35,423 nt of DNA from Nitrospirae bacterium CG2_30_70_394. GTDB lineage: Bacteria; CG2-30-53-67; CG2-30-70-394. Of this stretch, positions 19,327 to 28,120 are shown in pieces. How positions within the stretch are numbered: the stretch's first letter is position 1; each line of letters opens with the position of its first letter. The notes under the pieces were generated by a model that saw only the letters and a list, made by a program, of their open reading frames with translations, did not search any database and had not been told where the DNA came from. A program made the position numbers and the translations under genes. The DNA lies in contig MNYW01000152.1 in NCBI GenBank assembly GCA_001873295.1, positions 1 through 35,423 on the forward strand, in the 5' to 3' direction.

Positions 19327-19385
19327 CCGATCATGGTGAAAAAAACATTTTGCTTTTTCGGCTCGCACCCAGAGTCCGATCTTCC
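19327..19385. promoter_or_regulatory. Putative operator/promoter block, copy B, between lysR and the acidic-protein gene
   Basis: CCGATCATGGTGAAAAAAACATTTTGCTTTTT...CCGATCTTCC; ungapped match to 10036-10094. Confidence 0.7.
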
Positions 19386-19449
19386 AACTCTAAGGCTTTA
19401 CCTTTCGCCCACCGTGGCGAAATTTCCAACCCCTAGCCGGAGTAGAGAG

Positions 19450-19647
19450 ATGGGACGCACCAAGAGGCACGATGACGACGAATGGGGAGGCAGCGACCAC
19501 GACATGAAGTCCCGTTCGGCGTACGGCGACTCGTTTGACAGTGACGACGCGGACGATGACGATCTGTCTACTGGTGACGTGTGGCGCGAAGAGGATGAGC
19601 TGAAGGAATGGGGTGATGACCCCTTTTCTGAGTACCGCGACAACTAA
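19450..19647 (+). CDS. Small highly acidic protein of unknown function (65 aa)
   Basis: MGRTKRHDDDEWGGSDHDMKSRSAYGDSFDSDDADDDDLSTGDVWREEDELKEWGDDPFSEYRDN; divergent from lysR. Confidence 0.65.
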   Translation: MGRTKRHDDDEWGGSDHDMKSRSAYGDSFDSDDADDDDLSTGDVWREEDELKEWGDDPFSEYRDN

Positions 19648-19693
19648 CAACATTCACCGCCAACGGTGAAATCTGCAAGAGGAGGGCCGGCGG

Positions 19694-20020
19694 ATGAAGT
19701 GGATCACATACCTGGCGATGACCGCCTTCGTCATGGCTGGCGGGTGGGCGGAAAGGGCGCTTGCCGTGACCACCAGCGGGACGCACGAGCAGGTGCTGAC
19801 CGAGGTGGTGCAGACCACCGCGGGTGGCGCGGCCGCCGGTCAGGCGGATGAGGGTGACCAGGAGTGGGGACAACCCGAGGCTGAGCCGGATCTGGCAAAC
19901 CCGGACGAGGATCTCGACGTGCCGTCGCCCGACGAGCCGGAAGAGGGTGAAGATCCGCCCGCGGACAACCCGGATGCAGTACCGCCTGCCGAGGGTCAGA
20001 GTGGCGCCGGCCAGCTCTGA
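19694..20020 (+). CDS. Secreted acidic, Pro/Glu/Asp-rich protein of unknown function
   Basis: N-terminal signal-like MKWITYLAMTAFVMAGGWAERALA; acidic C-terminal region; AGAGGAGG RBS; followed by terminator. Confidence 0.7.
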   Translation: MKWITYLAMTAFVMAGGWAERALAVTTSGTHEQVLTEVVQTTAGGAAAGQADEGDQEWGQPEAEPDLANPDEDLDVPSPDEPEEGEDPPADNPDAVPPAEGQSGAGQL

Positions 20021-20049
20021 TCGGTGAGCGACCGCCTGTTGCGGTGCTG

Positions 20050-20083
20050 GGGGCCCGGAGGCGCTGACCTCCGGGCCCCTTTT
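20050..20083 (+). terminator. Rho-independent terminator
   Basis: GGGGCCCGGAGG-cgctga-CCTCCGGGCCCC-TTTT, 12-bp perfect stem. Confidence 0.93.
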
Positions 20084-20290
20084 GTTGGTGGCCGGTGGCT
20101 CGGGCGTTCAGGCGCCGGCGTTGGCCACGGGGTGGCTGATGGTCCGCCCCGTCCGCGGGGTGAGGTGCGGCGGGGTGCTCAGTCGACCTACCCCCCGTGC
20201 TGGCGGATCGGCTCGCCGTGGGGGCGGCCGAACCCCCTGGGGAGAGAGGGGGGTGACGACTGCCAGGTGGGACATGTTCTGCCTTGGGGG

Positions 20291-21175
20291 TTAGTCGCCG
20301 AGGGCGGCGGTGGTGACCGCCGCGGCGGCCATGGTCGCCGCGGCCACGACCGCAACCCACTCGCCACCCTGCCGGGCTACGAGCCAGGCGGCGACCGGCG
20401 CACCAGCGAGGAAAGCGACGGGGATGAGTGCCAGGTCGGCGTAGAAGTGGGCGGTGGTGGCGAAGGCCGCGAACAGCGGCGCGGCCACCGCGGTCGCCGC
20501 GGCGACGGACACCCCGCCGCGCGCGAGCCCTGCGGCCGAGGCGCCGCCGCGGTCGCGGTTCGTCGCCGGGGTGACGGACCGCGCACCGCGCGCGAGCAGC
20601 CTTGCCGCGGCAGCGCCGCCGAGGGCGGCGGCGAGGCAGCCGGCGAGCTGGGCGAGGGAGGCGGAGTGGGCGAGGAGGATGGCGATCGACAGGCTGGTGG
20701 CCGAAGTGATCAACAGGAGGGCGAGGGGGAGGGTGGCCATCACCCGTCCGGCGCCGGCAAGGGCCGCCCACGCGCCGGTGGCGAGGGCCACCCCCGCCGC
20801 TACCCGCGCCCCCCCCGCCACCGGGCCCCACGCGGCGAGGAGGGGGCGAAGGAAGAAGACGGTGGCCACCAGCAGCAAGAGGCAGCGCAGGGGCCAGCGC
20901 CCGCCGCGTCTCTCCCGGCCGACCCCTTCGGCCACCGCCAGGGCCGCCGCTGCCAGGGCGAGGGTGGGGAACCCCTGGCTCGCCTCCACCGGCGGCCAGG
21001 GCGGTAGGCCAAAAAGCGCGGTGTGGCCGGCGCCGTAGGCGAGGGCCACCGCCACCGGCGCCGCCCACTCCGCCGCGTCCTTGCGCCGTTGCGCCACCGC
21101 GCTCGCGGCGAGGACTCCCGCCGCGGCGACCAGCGCCGGGACCAGGGTGGTGAGGAGGGCGAGTTTCAGGAACAT
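20291..21175 (-). CDS. Hypothetical multi-pass membrane protein
   Basis: Long hydrophobic Ala/Leu-rich ORF MFLKLALLTTLVPALVAAAGVLAASAVAQRRK; no recognised family. Confidence 0.6.
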   Translation of the reverse strand: MFLKLALLTTLVPALVAAAGVLAASAVAQRRKDAAEWAAPVAVALAYGAGHTALFGLPPWPPVEASQGFPTLALAAAALAVAEGVGRERRGGRWPLRCLLLLVATVFFLRPLLAAWGPVAGGARVAAGVALATGAWAALAGAGRVMATLPLALLLITSATSLSIAILLAHSASLAQLAGCLAAALGGAAAARLLARGARSVTPATNRDRGGASAAGLARGGVSVAAATAVAAPLFAAFATTAHFYADLALIPVAFLAGAPVAAWLVARQGGEWVAVVAAATMAAAAVTTAALGD

Positions 21176-21191
21176 GGCGGCCGGCGCGCGG

Positions 21192-21773
21192 CTACTGGCG
21201 AATCCCCTCCACCGCCAGGATCAGCTCGACCGTCTCGCCCACCGGGCCGACCATGAAGTCCATCCCGTAGTCGGTGCGCTTCAGGCTCACCCGCCCCTCG
21301 TAGCCGGAGCGGTAGCCGCCCCACGGATCCTTGCCCTCGCCCACGTGGTCCATGGGGAGGGTGATCTCCCGGGTGACCCCGTGCAGGGTGAGGTCGCCGG
21401 TGACTTGCAGGTGGCCGTCCGCACCCCGCGCAAACCGCTTGCCCACGAAGCGGATCACCGGGAAGGCCTTGCTGTTGAAAAAATCGGGGCTGTTCAGGTG
21501 GGCGTCGCGCTTCGCGTCCTGGGTGGCGATGGAGTCGGCGCGGATGGTCAGCTCCACCGCTGACTTCGCGAGGTCGCCCTCGTCCACGCTGAAGGTCCCG
21601 TCCACCTGGGTGAAGCGGCCATAGGAGTAGGAGAGGCCGAGGTGCTGGACGCGGAAGAGCACAAAGGTGTGGACCGGGTCGACCTGATAGCGGTCGGCGG
21701 CCGCGGCCCCCAACGAAGAGAGGAGGGAGGCGACGAGGGCGGCGGTCGGGGCGAGGCGGCGGACGGTGTGCAT
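21192..21773 (-). CDS. YceI family periplasmic protein
   Basis: YQVDPVHTFVLFRVQHLGLSYSYGRFTQVDGTF and VTGDLTLHGVTREITL motifs; signal peptide. Confidence 0.93.
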   Translation of the reverse strand: MHTVRRLAPTAALVASLLSSLGAAAADRYQVDPVHTFVLFRVQHLGLSYSYGRFTQVDGTFSVDEGDLAKSAVELTIRADSIATQDAKRDAHLNSPDFFNSKAFPVIRFVGKRFARGADGHLQVTGDLTLHGVTREITLPMDHVGEGKDPWGGYRSGYEGRVSLKRTDYGMDFMVGPVGETVELILAVEGIRQ

Positions 21774-21809
21774 TAGGGGCTCCTTGGGGCGGTGCGAACC
21801 GGAGGGGTC

Positions 21810-22046
21810 TTACAGCTTCTTGTGGCTGCCGTCGCAAAACGGCGGCGTCTGGGTGTGCTTGCACAGGCAGAGCCACACCTTGTCGCGGCTCGCCACGGTG
21901 AACTCCAGCGGGCTGATCCCGCTCCCCTGGTGCGCGCCGTCGCAGTACGGCTGCGTCTTCGAGTGGCCGCAGGCGCACCAGGCGTAGGTGCCCGGGTCGA
22001 GCTCCACGACAGCGGGCTTCTTGGCGGCAATGACAGGTTCGGACAC
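21810..22046 (-). CDS. Tandem CDGSH iron-sulfur protein
   Basis: Two motifs CACGHSKTQPYCDGAH and CLCKHTQTPPFCDGSH; GTG start with AGGAGG upstream. Confidence 0.93.
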   Translation of the reverse strand: MSEPVIAAKKPAVVELDPGTYAWCACGHSKTQPYCDGAHQGSGISPLEFTVASRDKVWLCLCKHTQTPPFCDGSHKKL

Positions 22047-22208
22047 GGGGACCTCCTCGGGAAGGGGAAATGTGGCTAGGGTGAGGACCACCCTGCCAAA
22101 GGTGGGGGTGAAGGTAGGGGGGGCCGGCGAACAAACCAAATGGCGATCCGGTGTGGCGCCCGCGCCGCCTGTGGCACCGTACCGCCACCTCGCCCCCTTC
22201 CGCCTTTC

Positions 22209-23243
22209 ATGCGCGTCTTGATCGTCAAGCTCTCTGCCCTCGGCGACGTGGTCCACGCCCTGCCGGCGGTGCGTCTGCTCCAGGCGTACCGGCCCGGGGT
22301 TCACCTCACCTGGGTGGTGGAACAACGGGTGGCGGGGATCCTCGAGGGCCAGGGGATCGACGCGGTGGTGCCCATCGACACCCGCCGCCTCCGCGCCGAT
22401 CTGCGCGCCGGCCGGCTCGGGGAGGTGGCGGCAGCGGTGGGCGAGTTGCGCCACCGCCTCGCCACCCCCTTCGACCTCATCCTCGACCTCCAGGGGAACA
22501 CCAAGAGCGGGGTGGTGGCGCGCCTGGCCCGCGGTCGCCGGCGGGTCGGGTTGCCGCGGCGGCTGTGTCGCGAGTGGCTGAATACCTGGTTGATCGCTGA
22601 GCAGGCCCCGGGGGTCGCGGACCATGTGGTGGACCAGGCGGGTGGCGTCGTCGCCCACGCCTTAGGGATCGCATGGGAGGGGGTCGCGCCGCCCTACCTG
22701 CGCACCTCGGGGGTCGCCGCGGCGGGCCCGCCGCGGGTGGCGCTGATCAACGGCGCCTCCTGGGAGACCAAGCTGTGGCCGGTGGCCAGCTTCGTCGCCT
22801 TGGGCCAGTGGCTCGCGGCGCGGGGGTTCGCGGTGGTTGTGCCGTGGGGCGACGAGCGCGAGCACCACCGTGCCGTGGCGATCGCCAGCGAGATCGGCCC
22901 CGCCGCGGTGGTGCCACCGCGCGGCAGCCTCGCGGAGCTGGCCGCGCTGCTTGCCACCTGTCGCCTGGCGGTGGGCGGCGACACCGGCCCCACCCACATC
23001 GCCTGGGCGGTGGGGACCCCCACCGTCTCCCTCTACGGCCCCAACCCCGCGGTGCGCAACGGCCCGCGCGGCCCCACCCACCGCCGGCTCCAGGCGCCGG
23101 TGGAGTGCTCGCCGTGCTGGGGCAAACGGTGCCCGACGAACAACTTCATCTGCATGGCGTCGATCACCGTGGAGGCGGTGGTGGCCGCCGCCGCCGACCT
23201 ACTGGACTCCGCGCCCCCCCCGCGCCCAGGCGATTCGCCCTGA
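22209..23243 (+). CDS. waaC: Lipopolysaccharide heptosyltransferase I-like (GT9)
   Basis: MRVLIVKLSALGDVVHALPAVRLL, LDLQGNTKSG, VGGDTGPTHIAWAVGTPTVSLYGPNPAVRNGP. Confidence 0.9.
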   Translation: MRVLIVKLSALGDVVHALPAVRLLQAYRPGVHLTWVVEQRVAGILEGQGIDAVVPIDTRRLRADLRAGRLGEVAAAVGELRHRLATPFDLILDLQGNTKSGVVARLARGRRRVGLPRRLCREWLNTWLIAEQAPGVADHVVDQAGGVVAHALGIAWEGVAPPYLRTSGVAAAGPPRVALINGASWETKLWPVASFVALGQWLAARGFAVVVPWGDEREHHRAVAIASEIGPAAVVPPRGSLAELAALLATCRLAVGGDTGPTHIAWAVGTPTVSLYGPNPAVRNGPRGPTHRRLQAPVECSPCWGKRCPTNNFICMASITVEAVVAAAADLLDSAPPPRPGDSP

Positions 23244-23349
23244 AGGGTGGGGGGGAGTTGGCTGCGGACGCCGGGTGGCCGACCGCGTGCGCTCCGGCGC
23301 GCGGTCCAGCGCCGCCAAGAACGGTGGCTGGGCGCCCTGCCGCATCGAT

Positions 23350-23403
23350 CGCCATCGCAGTCGAACTCGCCATCGCAATCGAACCCGCCATCGGGACCTG
23401 TCG
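23350..23403. repeat. Short tandem repeat, about 18-bp unit, 2.5 copies
   Basis: CGCCATCGCAGTCGAACT / CGCCATCGCAATCGAACC / CGCCATCGGG... Confidence 0.7.
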
Positions 23404-23423
23404 ATCCGATTTCGATCCCCTTC

Positions 23424-24584
23424 CTACCTTCTACCTCCTACCGCTGGGGCGGGCAGCCCCAGGGGGTGGGCGGCGGCCATCGGCCGGCCCACCGCAAACG
23501 GGGTGAGGTCGACCGGTGGTGTACCGCCGGCGACCCGCGCCGCCACCACCTCGGCGGTGGCGGCGGCGAGGACGATGCCGTTGCGATAGTGGCCGGTGGC
23601 GAGGGTGAGGTTGGTGATCCCCGGCGCCGGGCCGAGAAAGGGGAGGCCGTCGGGGGTGCCCGGCCGGAGCCCCGCCCACTGGCGCTCGACTTCCGCGCAG
23701 TCGAGGGCGGGGAGGAGGCGGACCGCGCCGTTGGCGAGAGAGCGCATCGCCCACAGGGTGGGGCTCTTGTCGAAACCCATCCGCTCCAGGGTGGCGCCCA
23801 CGAGGATGCGGCCATCGGCGCGCGGGACCACATACGCGCTCGCGTGCTTGACGATTCGCTGCACGGTCCCTGGCGGGGCGCGTAGCAAGAGGATCTGCCC
23901 CTTCACCGGCACTACCTCCAGGGTGAGGCCGAGGGCAGCGGCCACCGTCTGGCTCCAGGCGCCCGCGGCGAGGACGAAGTGGCCGGCGGCGAGCTCCCCG
24001 GCCACGGTGGTGGCGGCGGTGATTCGCCTGCCCGACCGGCGAAAGCCGGTCACCTCGCGATGGTCGAGAAGGGTGACCCCGAGCGCCGCGCACCCCTGGC
24101 GCGCCGCGGCGGCGAGGCGCGGGTTGCGGATCTGTCCCACCTCCGGCCACCAGATCGCGCCGGTGCACGTGGTGCCAAGGGCCGGCTCCACCGCCCGCGC
24201 CACCTGTTCGTCGAGGTGGTCGCAGCGCCAGCCCCAGCGCGCCGACCACGCCAGGGGCTCGGTGAGATCGCCCTCTTGCTCGGCCGCGAGCTGGGGGATG
24301 AGGAGGCCGCAGCGGCGGTGCTCCGGATCGACGGTGCCGAGTGCCAGCAGCTCCGGGATGAGGGTGGCGTAGCGGGCGAGGGACCGATTCACCAGCGCCG
24401 AGAGGCAGTCCGGGTAGCGCCACGGGAACATCGGCGACAGGATCCCCGCGCCCGCCCACGACGCCTCCTGGCCGAGGTCGCCACGCTCCACCACCGCCAC
24501 CCGCGCCCCGCCACGGGCGAGCTCGTAGCCACACAGGCAGCCGATCACGCCGCCGCCGATCACCAGACAGTCCGGGAGGGCCAT
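23424..24584 (-). CDS. FAD-dependent glycine oxidase/ThiO-like amino acid oxidase
   Basis: CLVIGGGVIGCLCGYELARGGARVAVVERGDLGQEASWAGAGILSPM, GLRPGTPDGLPFLG, ATGHYRNGIVLA motifs. Confidence 0.88.
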   Translation of the reverse strand: MALPDCLVIGGGVIGCLCGYELARGGARVAVVERGDLGQEASWAGAGILSPMFPWRYPDCLSALVNRSLARYATLIPELLALGTVDPEHRRCGLLIPQLAAEQEGDLTEPLAWSARWGWRCDHLDEQVARAVEPALGTTCTGAIWWPEVGQIRNPRLAAAARQGCAALGVTLLDHREVTGFRRSGRRITAATTVAGELAAGHFVLAAGAWSQTVAAALGLTLEVVPVKGQILLLRAPPGTVQRIVKHASAYVVPRADGRILVGATLERMGFDKSPTLWAMRSLANGAVRLLPALDCAEVERQWAGLRPGTPDGLPFLGPAPGITNLTLATGHYRNGIVLAAATAEVVAARVAGGTPPVDLTPFAVGRPMAAAHPLGLPAPAVGGRR

Positions 24585-24912
24585 CCGCGGAGTATGGGCA
24601 ACGGGTGGCGGCTGGGCAGCCGGGGCGGGGCGGTGGAGGCGAGCGGACCGGCGGGCTCGATCCGGTCGGTGGAGGAGTCGGGGTGGCTCTCCCCACCGCC
24701 GGCGGCCGCGTGGCCGGCCCCAAGGCGGCTCGCCCCGGAGGGTTGAAAGTGCGCCGAGACGATGGACCACCGTACGGGGCGGCGCCGATCGTGCTGGCCG
24801 CCACGGTCCGTGTGCCCGGCGGCCTCCCCTCGGCTGTGGGGGAGGTGGCGGGTGGCGAGGGTGCGGGCGGGCCGCGTTGTCCGCCTCCGGGGGGAGCGGC
24901 TACGCTCGGCGC

Positions 24913-25010
24913 GGGAGTGGATGTGGCCTGGTGGCCGCCGCGGTCTTCAAAACCGTTGAGGGGCCGCGCGAGCGGTCCTTGGTGGGTTCGATCCCCATGC
25001 ACTCCCGCCA
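24913..25010 (+). tRNA. selC: tRNA-Sec (anticodon TCA, 24947-24949), CCA encoded
   Basis: CGGTcttTCAaaACCG-type anticodon arm (cggtcttcaaaaccg), long variable arm GGGGCCGCGCGAGCGGTCC, T arm GTGGG-TTCGATC-CCCAT, acceptor GGGAGTG/CACTCCC, GCCA end; D-arm sequence CCTGGTGG like selC. Confidence 0.93.
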
Positions 25011-25106
25011 GCCCACCCCGCCTTCCCATGCACGACCTGCCGGGGTGCACGCCACCCAGCCGCACCCCGGCGTCCAGCGCCGCACGCCGCCCCGCGCCGC
25101 ACGCCG

Positions 25107-25140
25107 CCCCGCGAAGGCTGGCGCCCCGCGAAGGCTGGCG
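25107..25140. repeat. Perfect 17-bp tandem duplication
   Basis: CCCCGCGAAGGCTGGCG twice, 25107-25123 and 25124-25140. Confidence 0.9.
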
Positions 25141-25178
25141 TCTTGACCCACCCGGTCGCCGCCCGCCAGCCTCCGCCG

Positions 25179-26006
25179 ATGGACGATGACCACTACGAGC
25201 TCCTCGACTCGGGCGAGGGCGAGCGGCTGGAGCGGTTTGGGGAGGTGGTCCTGGCGCGCAAGCAGGCGACCGCCCTGTGGTGGAGGTCGCTCCCCGCGGA
25301 GGCGTGGGCCGCGGCCCACGGCCGCCACATCGGTAGCGGCGAGAGCGAGGGCCGGTGGGAGTTCGCGCGCCCGGTGCCCGAGGAGTGGTGGGTCAGCCAC
25401 GGCGGCCTGCGGATGGTGCTGCGCCCCAACCCGTTCGGCCACCTCGGCCTCTTTCCGGAGCAGGCGGCGAACTGGCAGTGGTTGCGCGACCAGCTCCGCC
25501 CCGGCGACCGCCTCCTCAACCTCTTCGCCTACACCGGTGGTGCCTCCCTGGCCGCGGCCCAGGCCGGCGCCCAGGTGACCCATCTGGACGCGGTGCGTGG
25601 GGTGGTGAGCTGGGCGGCGGAGAACGCCGCCGCGGCCAAGATCGAGACGATCCGCTGGATCGTCGACGACGCCCTCAAGTTCGCCGAGCGCGAGGGCCGG
25701 CGCGCAAGCCGGTACGAGGCGATCATCCTCGACCCGCCCACCTTCGGCCGCGGTCCGAAGGGGCAGGTGTGGAAGTTGGAGCGCGACCTGGTGCGTCTCC
25801 TCGCCGCCTGTCGCGCCCTGCTGGCGGACCCCCCCCGGCTGCTCCTCCTCTCCGCCCACACCCCGGGGATCACCCCCGCGGTGCTGGCCAACCTTGTCGC
25901 CGGCGCGACCCCGCCGGGCGGGCAGGTCGAGGCGGGTGAGATGGTGATCGACGGCCCCCGGCCGTTACCGAGTGGCGCCTTCGCGCGGGCCACCTGGCCG
26001 GGCTGA
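25179..26006 (+). CDS. Class I SAM-dependent methyltransferase (RlmI-like)
   Basis: FGHLGLFPEQAANWQWLRD, LLNLFAYTGGASLAAAQAGAQVTHLDA, AIILDPPTFGRGPKGQVWKLE motifs; upstream TTG 25143 also possible. Confidence 0.9.
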   Translation: MDDDHYELLDSGEGERLERFGEVVLARKQATALWWRSLPAEAWAAAHGRHIGSGESEGRWEFARPVPEEWWVSHGGLRMVLRPNPFGHLGLFPEQAANWQWLRDQLRPGDRLLNLFAYTGGASLAAAQAGAQVTHLDAVRGVVSWAAENAAAAKIETIRWIVDDALKFAEREGRRASRYEAIILDPPTFGRGPKGQVWKLERDLVRLLAACRALLADPPRLLLLSAHTPGITPAVLANLVAGATPPGGQVEAGEMVIDGPRPLPSGAFARATWPG

Positions 26007-26007
26007 G

Positions 26008-26258
26008 GTGGGCGCCCCGCCCGCGCCCGTCTCCTCGGATTTACATCGAGGCCCGACTCGATCAGCTCGTGGGCGCCCCGCCCGCGCCCGTCTCCTCGCC
26101 CGCAGCTCACACCCCCGAGGGTCGCGAGGGGGTGGCAACGCGCCGTGGTGCCGGCCCCTCCGGGAGGCCGTCGACCAATGGGCGAAGCCCCCCACAGGTA
26201 GGACGTGGCAACGCGCCGTGGTTCCGGCCCCTCCGGGAGGCGCCGATTCCCATCGGCG
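26008..26258. repeat. Intergenic tandem-duplicated sequences plus hairpin
   Basis: 30-nt exact repeat 26008-26037/26069-26098; 38-nt repeat with one mismatch 26132-26169/26205-26242; hairpin CGCCGAT-tccc-ATCGGCG at 26241-26258. Confidence 0.85.
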
Positions 26259-26318
26259 ATTCCGGTCCGAGGGGGAGGCCGCGCCCAGGGCGCGCGGGTC
26301 GGCGGTGGGGCAGCCGGG

Positions 26319-26933
26319 TTAGTAGCCGGCCAGGCGCAGGAACTCGGCGCGCGTCGTCTCCGAGTCGCGGAAGTCGCCGAGCATGCACGAGGTGACGGTG
26401 GTGGAGTTTTGCTTCTGGACGCCGCGCATCACCATGCACAGGTGGGTGGCGTCCATGATCACTCCCACCCCCTTCGGCTGGAGGAGGTCGGCGATCAGGT
26501 GGGCGATCTGGGTGACCAGCCGCTCTTGGACCTGCAGGCGGCGCGAGTAGATCTCCACGATCCGCGCCAGCTTGGAGAGGCCGACGATCTTGCCGCCGGG
26601 GATGTAGGCGACGTGGCAGCGGCCAAAGAAGGGGAGCAGGTGGTGCTCGCACAGGGAGAAGAAGTCGATGTCCTTGACGATCACCATCTCGTCGTAGGCG
26701 TCGGTGAAGATCGCCTCGTTGAGGACCTGCACCGGGTCTTCCTCGTACCCCTTGGTGAGGAAGCGGAGCGACTCCGCCACCCGCGCCGGCGTCTTCACCA
26801 GCCCCTCGCGCTCCGGGTCCTCGCCCACCGCGGCGAGGATCGCGCGCACCGGCTCGGCCATGTCCACCGGCGTGCTGCCGCGGGCGGCGGTGTAGGAGGC
26901 GGCGATCTCGATGGGGTGGCTGGCGGGGGGCAT
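26319..26933 (-). CDS. folE: GTP cyclohydrolase I
   Basis: [54 protein letters not shown]-type motifs. Confidence 0.95.
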   Translation of the reverse strand: MPPASHPIEIAASYTAARGSTPVDMAEPVRAILAAVGEDPEREGLVKTPARVAESLRFLTKGYEEDPVQVLNEAIFTDAYDEMVIVKDIDFFSLCEHHLLPFFGRCHVAYIPGGKIVGLSKLARIVEIYSRRLQVQERLVTQIAHLIADLLQPKGVGVIMDATHLCMVMRGVQKQNSTTVTSCMLGDFRDSETTRAEFLRLAGY

Positions 26934-27035
26934 GGCTTCCTCCGGGCGCAAGGCGCATCTGGCGTGGGCAGGGGTGGCAGGTAGACTGGGGCGGACGGTA
27001 GGGAAGGGCGGGGGTGTAACCAAGGGCGGACGGCG

Positions 27036-27509
27036 ATGGCTTGGGTCTGGGCAGGGGTTCACGGGCTGCATGTGGCGGTGGCCGCCCTGTGGGTGGGGAC
27101 GCTGGCGGCAGCCCTCCTACCGCCCGGTCGCCTGGCGTGCTGCAGCGGTCGCGCGGCGTTGGGGAGCGCCTTGCGGGTCCGGGCGGCGGTGGGGTGGGGG
27201 TCGCTCACCGCCGTGACGATCAGCGGCCTCGCCCTCGCCCCGGTCACCGTTCCGGCGGCGCGGTTTCGCCTCGCCTTCGGTCCCTGGTTCGCCGCCAAGC
27301 TGGCGGTGGTGGCGCTGCTGCTGTTCGTCTACGTGATCCTCTACTTCCGCCACCACCTGGCACTGCGGGCGCTGGTGCGCGCGGGCGCCGATCTAGAGGC
27401 CACCGGGGAGGCCGGGTACCATCTGCGCCGGATGAACCTCTACACCGGCGCCATGCTGGTGCTCGCGGTCGCCGCCATCTTTCTCATTGAGCTTGCCGAG
27501 TACGCCTGA
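27036..27509 (+). CDS. CopD-like membrane protein
   Basis: [35 protein letters not shown]; 4-TM pattern. Confidence 0.65.
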   Translation: MAWVWAGVHGLHVAVAALWVGTLAAALLPPGRLACCSGRAALGSALRVRAAVGWGSLTAVTISGLALAPVTVPAARFRLAFGPWFAAKLAVVALLLFVYVILYFRHHLALRALVRAGADLEATGEAGYHLRRMNLYTGAMLVLAVAAIFLIELAEYA

Positions 27510-27513
27510 GCCC

Positions 27514-28068
27514 ATGTCCATCAAATCCGACCGCTGGATCACCGCGATGGCCCGCGACCACGGCCTCATCGACCCCTTCGAGGAGGGGCAGGTACGCCAC
27601 GGCGTCGTCTCCTACGGCGTCTCCTCCTACGGCTACGACACCCGCGTCGGGGACGAGTTCAAGATCTTCACCAACGTGAACTCCTCGATCGTCGACCCGA
27701 AGGCGTTCGACCCCGCCTCGTTTGTCGACATCAAAACCGACGTCTGCATCGTCCCCCCCAACTCCTTCGCCCTCGCCCACACGGTGGAGTATTTCCGCAT
27801 CCCGCGGAACGTCCTGGCGATCTGCTTGGGAAAATCCACCTACGCCCGCTGCGGCATTATCGTGAATGTCACCCCGTTCGAGCCGGGCTGGGAGGGGTTG
27901 GTGACCATCGAGATCTCCAACACCACGCCGTTGCCGGCGAAGATTTACGCCAACGAGGGGATCGCCCAAGTTCTCTTCTTCGAGGCGGATGAGGCGTGCC
28001 TCGTCTCCTATGCCGACCGCCACGGTAAGTACCAGGGGCAGACCGGCGTCACCCTGCCGCGGATCTGA
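27514..28068 (+). CDS. dcd: dCTP deaminase
   Basis: [43 protein letters not shown] motifs. Confidence 0.95.
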   Translation: MSIKSDRWITAMARDHGLIDPFEEGQVRHGVVSYGVSSYGYDTRVGDEFKIFTNVNSSIVDPKAFDPASFVDIKTDVCIVPPNSFALAHTVEYFRIPRNVLAICLGKSTYARCGIIVNVTPFEPGWEGLVTIEISNTTPLPAKIYANEGIAQVLFFEADEACLVSYADRHGKYQGQTGVTLPRI

Positions 28069-28120
28069 AATCCGCGCCTCCCCTCCAGCCCCACTCCCGC
28101 CTTCCCACCCCGAGGAGCCC

